From the NCBI RefSeq assembly GCF_019704555.1, contig NZ_AP024745.1, positions 10,839,501-10,903,500 on the forward strand: 64,000 nucleotides of DNA. The letters are read 5' to 3'. Position numbers and translations under genes: made by a program. The notes under the pieces were generated by a model. The model was not told the origin of the DNA. It ran no database searches and was given only the letters and a program-made list of their open reading frames with translations. This DNA is from Actinoplanes sp. L3-i22. GTDB taxonomy: Bacteria > Actinomycetota > Actinomycetes > Mycobacteriales > Micromonosporaceae. Positions 21,201 to 27,731 of this stretch are shown here, one piece after another; positions within the stretch are counted from its first letter, which is position 1, and each line of letters opens with the position of its first letter.

Positions 21201-23262
21201 TGCGCAGGTTCATCCCGGCGGTGCGGGCCAGGTAGTAGAGCCGGTCGCCGTTCTGCAGGGCGGTCAGCTGCTTGCTGAAGACGGTGTCGAAGGTGCTGCC
21301 GAGCAGGCCGCCGAACGGCTCGCCGGCCTCGGCCAGCCCGCCGATCCACAGGTCGACGTCGTCCAGGCCGGAGGAGGAGGCCGGGGCGTACATGAAGTCG
21401 GGTGAGTCCATCAGGGCCTGCGCCGCGGCCCGCTTCGCCGGGACCGTCGCCGCGGACGTGATCGAGCGGTCCGTGCCGTACGCCGCAATGAAGTTGATCA
21501 AAGATTCCGGGTTTTTCAGGTGTTCGCCGAAGTCGACCCAGCTCTGGTACGGCGTGAGCCGCACCGCCCGCCGGAACGCGTTCAGCGGCGGCACCCCCTC
21601 GGACCGCCCGCGGGCGATGTTGATCGCGGCCAGGTCGCTGGGCAGTCCGAGCAGCTTGTTCCGCAGCGTCTCGGTGACGAACTCGTCGATGTCGTTGCCG
21701 ACCTGCTTCGACATCCCGGTCACCACCTCGGCGGCGGCCTGTTCCGGGCTGAGCGTCCCGCCGTCGGTGAACTTCTCCGGGTTGAGGAAGCCGTCGAGCA
21801 GCGGCACCGAGTCGTCGGAGCCGTCGGCGGCGGTCCGGGCGATCGTCTCGGTCAGCATCGAGTGCCCGAACCGGAAGACGGCGTGCGCGAACTCCGCGTA
21901 GATCGCCGGGTTGATCTCGTCCTGGTACGCCTCGAACGGGTCGATCGCCGGCTGGATCTTGCGGGCGAACTCCTCGAAGACGATGTGCTGGTACTCCATC
22001 TCGTTGATGAAGCGGGCGGCCTGGAAGAGCCGGGTCCCGGTCCACTCCGCGGAGTCGCCCACGATCCGCTGGAGGTCGCCGACCAGGCGGTTGTGCTCGG
22101 AGTGGAAGATCTGATGAATCGCGGTCAGCCCGATGTTCTCGTTGACCCGGCCGTCACCGGCGACGTAGTGCTTGTCCAGCAACGCGGCGTCGTAACCGGG
22201 CTGGGACGGGTCGGCGGCGTGGGCGATGTCGGCCAGGAACGGGGTGCCGACGCGCAGCACGTTCGACGGCACGGCGACCGGGGCGGCGGTGTCGCCCTCG
22301 ACCAGGCCGGTGCTGGTCACGTACTGCGGAAGGCCGCGCGCGGGGCCCGGCACGAAGTTTCCGTACGCGTCGGCCAGCACCGTCGGCACGTTCAGCGCGT
22401 CGGCGTCGGTCAGCCGCAGCCCGAGCACGTCAGCGGCCTGCCGCTTCACGTCCGCCCAGGTCGGCAGCCCGCCCGCGGCGCCGCCGAGCAGCCGGCCGGT
22501 GTCGTGCGCGATCGCGTCGTACTCGCGCAGGAAGACCTGGTGCGCGGCGTGCGACGTGTAGGTCTGCGAGTTGTCCACGTACGGCGAGACGGTGTTGCCG
22601 ACCGAAGCCCTGGTCAGCACCATGAACCGCAGCGCCGGCGGCAGGTTCTCGCTGATCACCAGGGGGTCGTCGGCGGCCAGCGGGATGATCACCGCACCGC
22701 CGGCCTTGACCGTCAGGTCGACGCCGTGGTCGAAGAACTGCCCGAAGAGCGTGAACCAGGAGTTGTACGGCGCGGAGAGTCCGGCGTCCGGCGTGACGTT
22801 CGGGATGCCGGCGGCGGGGTCGTTGCCGTGCGCCGCCGCGACCGCCGCCGGGTTGCCCGTGCTCTGGTCGGCGATCAGGTTGCTGATCATCCGGGGCTGG
22901 GCGTCGGTCGCGTTCCGCCCGGTGTAGCCGGGCCGCAGCTGCGCCGGGGCCAGCCGCGGGAAGGCCTGGTCGGAGGCGCCGTAGGTGGTCTGGCCGGCAC
23001 CGAGGTGGTTGCAGGAGCCGTCGACGGTCCGCAGTCCGAGCGGCTCGGTCGGGCCGATGGCCAGGGCGCCGCACGGTCCGGTCGCGCTGGTGGTGTTCGC
23101 GACGTGCGCCTCAGCGATCTTGATCTGCTTGAGGATGTAGGCCAGGTCGGCCGCGGTCACGGTGAACCCCTGGCCGATCGGCGCGGCGTGGGCCGCGGGG
23201 GTGACCAGGATCGTGGCGATCAGCACGGTCGCGACGGCGACAACGGAACGGAGCTTCGGCAC
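18220..23262 (-). CDS. Secreted animal-type heme peroxidase with RTX repeats and four FN3 domains
   Basis: A 1680-residue exported protein. Signal peptide: residues 1-26 (VPKLRS, a hydrophobic stretch, then PAAHAAP). Residues of about 70-690 form a peroxidase-cyclooxygenase domain: distal His in TLFGQFFDHGVD near 179, proximal His in FRFGHSML near 467. From about 767 to 940 are glycine/aspartate nonapeptides of the RTX type (GGTGDDTVLAGEGDD-like), which bind calcium. FN3 domains follow at about 1187-1257, 1340-1430, 1484-1570 and 1574-1680, linked by a Thr/Pro/Ala-rich stretch at 1274-1337 and a Pro/Gly/Thr linker near 1440. Start at the GTG at 23262 with GGAGGG ahead; an ATG 26 codons upstream lies before a good signal peptide and is less likely. 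Peroxidase plus RTX recalls MopA-type manganese-oxidising peroxidases. The function here is open. Confidence 0.92.
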   Translation of the reverse strand: MPKLRSVVAVATVLIATILVTPAAHAAPIGQGFTVTAADLAYILKQIKIAEAHVANTTSATGPCGALAIGPTEPLGLRTVDGSCNHLGAGQTTYGASDQAFPRLAPAQLRPGYTGRNATDAQPRMISNLIADQSTGNPAAVAAAHGNDPAAGIPNVTPDAGLSAPYNSWFTLFGQFFDHGVDLTVKAGGAVIIPLAADDPLVISENLPPALRFMVLTRASVGNTVSPYVDNSQTYTSHAAHQVFLREYDAIAHDTGRLLGGAAGGLPTWADVKRQAADVLGLRLTDADALNVPTVLADAYGNFVPGPARGLPQYVTSTGLVEGDTAAPVAVPSNVLRVGTPFLADIAHAADPSQPGYDAALLDKHYVAGDGRVNENIGLTAIHQIFHSEHNRLVGDLQRIVGDSAEWTGTRLFQAARFINEMEYQHIVFEEFARKIQPAIDPFEAYQDEINPAIYAEFAHAVFRFGHSMLTETIARTAADGSDDSVPLLDGFLNPEKFTDGGTLSPEQAAAEVVTGMSKQVGNDIDEFVTETLRNKLLGLPSDLAAINIARGRSEGVPPLNAFRRAVRLTPYQSWVDFGEHLKNPESLINFIAAYGTDRSITSAATVPAKRAAAQALMDSPDFMYAPASSSGLDDVDLWIGGLAEAGEPFGGLLGSTFDTVFSKQLTALQNGDRLYYLARTAGMNLRSQLEGNTFAELTMRNTGATGLRADSFATADCTFDLSRITVAGTRVLDDPASECDESALLLRFPDGTIKQRAKAPAQSIWLGTEGTDRIGAGSDDDTVWGDEGDDVIEGGTGDDTVLAGEGDDILTDSGGADMPHGGPGNDAIDAGPGADVVLGGDDADFVEGGTGADEVFGGEGDDRVTAGDGADTVWGDSGDDWEEGGDGPDVLQGDSGNPFVLDDANRPGHDVLIGQGGDDDYDMEGGDDIGVQGPGVDRYDGGSGFDWSIASTSDQGGDDLPMDADLARLPVTETAGETMDRYREVEALSGGVHDDTLRGDNLVPTDDGRMGCDALDAAGVARIRGLDQVVTSLTTPVSAVVNRTGRGCDLAGSVWGAGNVLLGGPGNDILEGRGGDDIIDGDRYLTVGLGTRGRSLSAIEADVMAGKINPADLAFVREIASSPTHDLDTAVFAGDRASYAVTPIVGGVQVSGPDGTDTVRNVELLRFDDRTVDISGLQAFLGVSAFAGDGAATVLVTVPDGAVLSGVTLVRSGSDGTTVSTSLGAEVRELVVSGLTNGVAYTFRVRAETVVGDGALSEPSDAVTPVAVTPSPTVTPSPTVTTPPVTVAPTTVAPTTPAPTTAAPTTAAPTTAAPTTAAPTTAAPTTAPPTGPVIPVAPDAPIIGTATGGDENAVVRWTAPANDGGSPIYGYEVQALDDETGIVVGVDATGPDATELTMTGLTNGLPYAFWVRAVNAAGASEFSAVSNRVTPAVPTGDPGSGTPDPTPSPTASPSPGGTPSPGGGPTTTPTTPPATRTVPGAARIGTPARGNALAVVRWAAPVSNGGSPILRYEIRVLDSKNRQVGALRVASATASAQTVTRLANGTAYRFQVRAVNKIGAGGWSTTSAAVTPRTTPSAPRSLTATPGPTGGARTTTLRWTTPAGTGGAPITGYRLTVQRLTGKGTLTGAPFVLSLPAGKRTTTFTAPAGVAAGTRYRFTLRALNAAGQGPARTATAQVR
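19277..19411. repeat. 15-bp minisatellite inside the peroxidase gene
   Basis: About nine units of a 15-bp pattern, GGAGCNGCNGTCGTA as read on the plus strand, encoding Thr-Thr-Ala-Ala-Pro-type pentapeptides in the linker between FN3 domains 1 and 2. As the unit is a multiple of three, copy-number change would alter linker length without frameshift. Confidence 0.88.
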
Positions 23263-23323
23263 GGACGCCCTCCAAGGACGATGCCCGATTAGCACGGGAA
23301 TTTCGTACATGTTGCGATGGGTG

Positions 23324-23352
23324 GCTGAGGTCCGCCTCAAGCCGAACTGAGG
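23324..23352 (-). promoter_or_regulatory. Candidate SARP-binding heptamers upstream of the peroxidase gene
   Basis: Three heptamers start exactly 11 bp apart (23324, 23335, 23346): plus-strand GCTGAGG, CCTCAAG, ACTGAGG. The outer two share the CTGAG core found upstream of the PKD gene (two copies) and the MCO gene (one). They lie 62-90 bp ahead of the start codon. SARP proteins bind direct repeats with 11-bp period. The last site overlaps the hairpin at 23348-23374, so an alternative reading is a secondary-structure element. Confidence 0.45.
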
Positions 23353-23374
23353 CGGCCTTCGCCAGGCCGCCTCA
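23348..23374 (-). terminator. Hairpin between the oxidase operon and the peroxidase gene
   Basis: Perfect 11-bp arms TGAGGCGGCCT / AGGCCGCCTCA with a 5-nt loop, 34 nt beyond the stop of the 255-residue protein gene on the minus strand. There is no T tract, so it may be a weak terminator that partly separates the two transcription units. Confidence 0.55.
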
Positions 23375-23408
23375 GGATCAAATTCCGCTCGGGTACGCCG
23401 TGAGCACC

Positions 23409-24176
23409 TCAGTGCCCGTGGTGTTCCGCAGCCTCGTCCAGGTCCGGGACACCGCCGGACAGGTCCACGCCGCCGCCCGCCTGGTTGGCCTCGACGGTCA
23501 CCCGGTCGGGCGTGGTGCCCGCCGAGCGCGCCATCGCCGCCCGGACCGCCGCGATCCGCCCGTCGCTCAGCAGCGCCCCGAAGTACCGGACCGTCAGCCC
23601 GGCCGGCTGCACGCTCGTCACGTAGTGGTTGAGCGAGTCGCTGAGGATCCCCTCGGCGTCCTCCCGCCGCGCCGCCTCGGCCGGGGTGACCCCGTCGGTC
23701 ACCACGGCGAACGTGAGGTCGTGCACCAGCACCGTCTGCGCCACGTAGAACGCCACGTCACCGGGCTCGTGGTCGCGCATGAACGCCTCGGCCCGCTGCA
23801 CCGTGACGCCCTCCGGCAGCACCAGCGTCAGCTCCGGCACCAGGTACTTCAGCAGCTCCGCGCTGAACACCGCGAACGTCGCGTCGGTCAGCTCGCCGAC
23901 CCCGGCCGCCTTCGCCGAGGCCCGCAGCTCCGCGGCGACGTGCGCGCGGTCGGCGCCCTTGGCCGGGAGGATCGCCAGCGCCGCCCGCTCGCGCACCAGC
24001 GGCCCGTCGAACGTGGTGGTGGCCAGCTCGTCACCGGCGTCGTCGGTGATCGTGGCCGCCTCGGCCGGCGTCCCGGCCGGGTGCGGCGCGAACCAGCCAC
24101 CCGACCAGGCCGCCACCGTGAACGCGACGAGCACCAGCGCGAGGCTGAGCACCGGGCCCCGGAGCTTGGCCGGCAT
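23409..24176 (-). CDS. Membrane-anchored or secreted protein of unknown function, coupled to the multicopper oxidase
   Basis: A 255-residue protein with one N-terminal hydrophobic segment (about residues 8-26, LSLALVLVAFTVAAW) and an extracytoplasmic body without a motif I know. The body is alternating helix and strand with DAGDELATTTFDGPLV and VHDLTFAVVTDGV segments, and ends in a short His-rich tail (AAEHHGH). The ATG overlaps the oxidase TGA by one base (TGATG), so the two are translationally coupled and likely act together. The tail could bind metal, but that is a guess. No cytochrome-maturation, SCO or cupredoxin motif is visible. A possible anchor, maturation factor or partner of the oxidase. 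Confidence 0.75.
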   Translation of the reverse strand: MPAKLRGPVLSLALVLVAFTVAAWSGGWFAPHPAGTPAEAATITDDAGDELATTTFDGPLVRERAALAILPAKGADRAHVAAELRASAKAAGVGELTDATFAVFSAELLKYLVPELTLVLPEGVTVQRAEAFMRDHEPGDVAFYVAQTVLVHDLTFAVVTDGVTPAEAARREDAEGILSDSLNHYVTSVQPAGLTVRYFGALLSDGRIAAVRAAMARSAGTTPDRVTVEANQAGGGVDLSGGVPDLDEAAEHHGH

Positions 24177-25849
24177 CACGTGCCCAGCGGGTAGCTCGCC
24201 GCGTACGCCGCGGGCATCTCCGCCTCGGTCTCCGCCTTCGCCGGGTCCATGGTGATCGGGTTGTTGTTCTCCAGGTCGCCGACCGCGAACTGGATCATCA
24301 TGTCGCTGTCCTCGTGGACCAGGTTGTGACAGTGCGTCATGTACCGGCCGCCGACGTTGCCGTCGCCGGTGGTGAACTGCATGAGCGCGGTGACCGTCTC
24401 GTTCTCGCCCAGGTAGAAGACGTCCTTGCCACCGCCCTCCCACGGGTGCGCCTTGCCGTCCGAGGTGGTGTTGCGGGCGATGATCTGGGCGTCGATCAGG
24501 TGGATGTGGAACGAGTGGTACCAGCCACCGGACTCATTCACCAGGTCCCAGATCTCCACGTCGTACGGCTTCGGGTTGCCGAACACCCGCTTGAAGCCGG
24601 AGTCCTCGACGTCCGCCCAGGTCTCGCCGTTGACGGTCCACTCGCCGTGCTTGCGCTCGACGCGCAGCCGGCGGCGGGCGGTCGCCATGTCCGGGGTGAG
24701 CTTGTTGACCTCGACGGCGCCGCGGTTCGCGTACGGCTGCGGGCCCAGATCCAGGGTCGTCGGGATCTGGTACGGGTCGGCGGCGCCGGCGTCGGCGACC
24801 ACCTCGAACTGCATGACCTTGCCGGTGTTGGCGAAGTCGACGTTGTTCTTGTTGCTCAGGTTCTGCAGCTCGATCTTCGTGCCGACCTTGTACTTCCGGA
24901 AGTCGATCAGCACCTCGTAGCGCTCGGCCCCGCCCTGCCGCCACGACTTGACCGCGTTCACCTTGGGCGTCATGCCGGCGTCGTTGCCCACCACGTAGAA
25001 CGGATCGCCGGTGCTCAGCGCGAACCGCCAGGACCGGGAGATCGAGGCCGCGAGCACCCGGAACCGGTAGACCCGCGGCTTGACCTTCATCTTCGGCCAC
25101 GGCACGCCGTTGACCATGATGATGTCGCCCATGAAGCCGGCATTGCCGTCCGGCTCGAACGCGACCGACCCGTCGGCGTTGAACGCGACGTCGCTGACCA
25201 CCAGCGGCACGTCGAATTCACCCTGGGGCAACTGGGCGGTTTCGTACGGGTCTTTCAGGTGATATTGGGCGGCCAGACCCGAGTAGACGTTCTGCGCGGT
25301 GTCCCCATGGTTGTGGTCGTGGTACCAAAGGGTCCGTCCCTGCTGCCAGTTCGGGTACTTGTACGTCTTCACCTGACCAGGTTTTGTCTGATCATTGGCA
25401 TAACCGTCGTACTGCGGCAGGGAGGCGGACCCGTGCAGGTGGGTGACCGTGCTGAACGGGCGTCCGTTGAGCGTGTTCACGTCGGAGAGGGCGTTGCAGA
25501 TCCGGACCTCGGTGCGGGTCCCCTGCTTCACCCGGATGGTCGGCCCGGGGAAGATCCCGTTGTAGCCGGCGATCGTCGTGCTCAGGCCGGGCAGGATGCT
25601 GGCCTTCGCGAGCTTCTGGGTGAGCCGGTACTTCTGGAACGGCCCCTGTTCGTCGACGCCCTCCGCGGCCGGCATCAGCACCGGCGGGCGACGGAACATG
25701 TTCGTGTACGGGGTCGGCATGTTCTTGGCCGAGAGCTTGCTGGACGCCGCGACGACCTCGCCACCGGCGGTCATCACGATCAGTCCACCGCCGCCGAGGG
25801 CGAGCGCGCCCTTGAGCAGGTCGCGCCGGTTCATACTCCCGCGTGCCAT
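24176..25849 (-). CDS. Tat-exported multicopper oxidase, bilirubin-oxidase/CotA-like
   Basis: A 557-residue laccase-type enzyme that oxidises phenols, bilirubin-like compounds or metal ions and reduces O2 to water. A twin-arginine signal begins the protein (MNRRDLLKGALALGGGG, Arg8-Arg9). All copper motifs are intact: HLH at 137-139, HDH at 177-179, HSFHIH at 445-450 and HCHNLVHEDSDMM at 506-518, with the type 1 Cys at 507 and a Met axial ligand at about 517. The last motif is that of bilirubin oxidases and spore-coat oxidases. Start at the ATG at 25849 after AGAGGT. It heads an operon with the 255-residue protein and is divergent from the SARP gene across 68 bp. A TCTGAGG heptamer lies 55 bp upstream (25904-25910). 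Confidence 0.93.
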   Translation of the reverse strand: MARGSMNRRDLLKGALALGGGGLIVMTAGGEVVAASSKLSAKNMPTPYTNMFRRPPVLMPAAEGVDEQGPFQKYRLTQKLAKASILPGLSTTIAGYNGIFPGPTIRVKQGTRTEVRICNALSDVNTLNGRPFSTVTHLHGSASLPQYDGYANDQTKPGQVKTYKYPNWQQGRTLWYHDHNHGDTAQNVYSGLAAQYHLKDPYETAQLPQGEFDVPLVVSDVAFNADGSVAFEPDGNAGFMGDIIMVNGVPWPKMKVKPRVYRFRVLAASISRSWRFALSTGDPFYVVGNDAGMTPKVNAVKSWRQGGAERYEVLIDFRKYKVGTKIELQNLSNKNNVDFANTGKVMQFEVVADAGAADPYQIPTTLDLGPQPYANRGAVEVNKLTPDMATARRRLRVERKHGEWTVNGETWADVEDSGFKRVFGNPKPYDVEIWDLVNESGGWYHSFHIHLIDAQIIARNTTSDGKAHPWEGGGKDVFYLGENETVTALMQFTTGDGNVGGRYMTHCHNLVHEDSDMMIQFAVGDLENNNPITMDPAKAETEAEMPAAYAASYPLGT

Positions 25850-25917
25850 CGGACACCTCTTCTTCCCAGGGTTTACACAGGGAGCCGTAACCTAGAGACC
25901 CGTTCTGAGGTGTTCCG

Positions 25918-27699
25918 TTGGCGATCCTGAAGTCTGCTGTTTCTCAACTCCGGACCGATTCTGGCGATCACCAGAACGTGGGACTCCGAGTCAGCGTGCT
26001 GGGACAGCTCACCGTCGTGGACGGCGCCGGTGGCGTGCTGCCGGCCGGTGAGCTGCCCCGCCGGGCCCGCCAGGTGCTGGCCGTGCTGGCCGCCCGGCAC
26101 GACCGGATCCAGTCCAAGGACGCGCTCGCCGACGCGGTGTGGGGCGAGGACCTGCCGGGCAACCACGCCGGCGCGCTGGAGCACTACGTCTCGGTGATCC
26201 GGCGCCGGCTGCAGCCGCAGGGCTCGCCGGCGAACTGGTTCATCGTCACCCGCTCCGGCGGCTACCTCTTCGACACCTCGCGGGCCGGGCTCGACCTCGC
26301 CGGCCTGCGACAACTCGTCCGGAAGCTGGACACGCTCGGGCCCGGCGACCCGGAACAGCTGCGGGTGCACGAGGAGATCCTGGGGCTGGCGCGGCACCTG
26401 CCGTTTCCGGAGGACCCGTACGCCGACTGGGCCGAGCCGGTCCGCGCCGAGGTCTCGGTCGCCGCCGTGAACGCCCTGCTCCGGCTCGCCGCGGCGGCCC
26501 TGGCCGAGGACGCCCCGCGGTCGTTGCGGCTGGCCCACGAGGCGATCGAGCTCAACCCGTTCCTGGAGTCCGGCTACCACGCCGCGATGGCCGCCGCGGT
26601 GGCGATGGGCCGGCCGGACGACGCGCTGCGCATCTTCGAGCGCTGCCGCCAGGTGCTGGACAGCGAACTGGGCGTCGCGCCGTCCGCCGAGCTCGCGATG
26701 ATCAAGCAATCGGTGCTGGCCAGCCGTGCTCCGGCGGCCGATCCGGCGCCCGCGCCGGCGCCGGTCGCCTCGCCCGCGGCCGCCAAGCCCGGTGAGCGGT
26801 TCCTGGGCCGGCTCACCGAGATCCGGCTGATGGTCGAGCCGGGCACGCCGCCGGTGGTGCACTTCGTCGGGCCGAGCGGCGCCGGCAAGTCCGCGTTCCT
26901 GGCCGAGCTGGGCCGGCACACCCCGGGCCGGATCGGCATCGGCGACGCCGGCCCGGCCGTCGGCGTGCTCCGCCTGTCCTGGCTGCGCAGCGTCCTCACC
27001 GACCTGGACGCCGCCCCGGCGGCGATCGAGGCGGTGGACCGGGCGCTGCCCGACCACCCGCTCGGCCAGCCCGACCTGGAGCTGATCGCCGCCACGTTCG
27101 ACCGGCCGGAGCAGGTCTTCCTGGCCGTCGACGACGCCCGGGACCTGGACGCGGCGAGCGTCGCCGAGCTGGCCTGGCTCAGCGGGCACTGCCCGGGCCT
27201 GCGGATCGTGCTGACCTACGACTACCCGTCGCAGCTCTCCGGCCGGCCGCTGGCCGGGCTGGGCACGCCGGTGGTGATGCGGCTCGGCCCGCTCACCGCG
27301 CAGGAGTTGGAGCCGCTCGGCGACCCCGGCGTACGGGAGCTGACCGGCGGCATCCCGGCCCTGGTCGCGGTGGCCCGGCGGCCCCGCCCGGTGGCGAGCG
27401 CGGTGGCCATGCAGGTCGCCCGGCAGCGCACCGAGTGGATGCCGCCGCTGGCCTGGGAGCTGCTGCGGGTCTGCGCGGTGCTCGGCGACCTGGGCGCGGC
27501 CGAGCTGGCCACGCTCACCGGGCAGCCCGTCACCGACGTGCTGACCTGCGTGGACGCGCTGGTGCACGCACACCTGCTGCGGGAGTGCCCGGACGGGAAG
27601 GTGGGCCACGCGGGCACCCTGGTGCGTGCCGCGGTGGCCGAGCAGGTCTCCGCCGCGACCGTGCTCTACCTGCGCAAACAGTTGGCGGCGGCCTCCTAG
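25918..27699 (+). CDS. SARP-family transcriptional regulator (AfsR/DnrI-like) with P-loop domain
   Basis: A 593-residue regulator. Residues of about 20-115 form an OmpR-type winged helix (LPRRARQVLAVLAARHDRIQ, then DAVWGEDLPGNHAGALEHYV), about 120-265 the bacterial transcriptional activation (BTAD) domain, and from about 315 a P-loop region (VGPSGAGKSAF) like a short AfsR-type ATPase domain. It lacks the C-terminal TPR array of full AfsR. SARPs activate specialised-metabolism or secretion genes by binding 11-bp-spaced direct repeats. Start is a TTG at 25918, supported by GAGGTG 5 nt ahead. Divergent from the oxidase operon and convergent with the PKD gene; it is the natural candidate to control both and the peroxidase. 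Confidence 0.88.
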   Translation: MAILKSAVSQLRTDSGDHQNVGLRVSVLGQLTVVDGAGGVLPAGELPRRARQVLAVLAARHDRIQSKDALADAVWGEDLPGNHAGALEHYVSVIRRRLQPQGSPANWFIVTRSGGYLFDTSRAGLDLAGLRQLVRKLDTLGPGDPEQLRVHEEILGLARHLPFPEDPYADWAEPVRAEVSVAAVNALLRLAAAALAEDAPRSLRLAHEAIELNPFLESGYHAAMAAAVAMGRPDDALRIFERCRQVLDSELGVAPSAELAMIKQSVLASRAPAADPAPAPAPVASPAAAKPGERFLGRLTEIRLMVEPGTPPVVHFVGPSGAGKSAFLAELGRHTPGRIGIGDAGPAVGVLRLSWLRSVLTDLDAAPAAIEAVDRALPDHPLGQPDLELIAATFDRPEQVFLAVDDARDLDAASVAELAWLSGHCPGLRIVLTYDYPSQLSGRPLAGLGTPVVMRLGPLTAQELEPLGDPGVRELTGGIPALVAVARRPRPVASAVAMQVARQRTEWMPPLAWELLRVCAVLGDLGAAELATLTGQPVTDVLTCVDALVHAHLLRECPDGKVGHAGTLVRAAVAEQVSAATVLYLRKQLAAAS

Positions 27700-27715
27700 G
27701 AAGGAAGCCGCCGCC
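27684..27715. terminator. Candidate bidirectional terminator between the SARP and PKD genes
   Basis: Arms GGCGGCGGC / GCCGCCGCC around a 14-nt loop, overlapping the SARP stop codon and ending 16 bp before the end of the convergent PKD gene. No T tract on either side. Confidence 0.45.
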
Positions 27716-27731
27716 GTCGGGGTTGCCGGGA

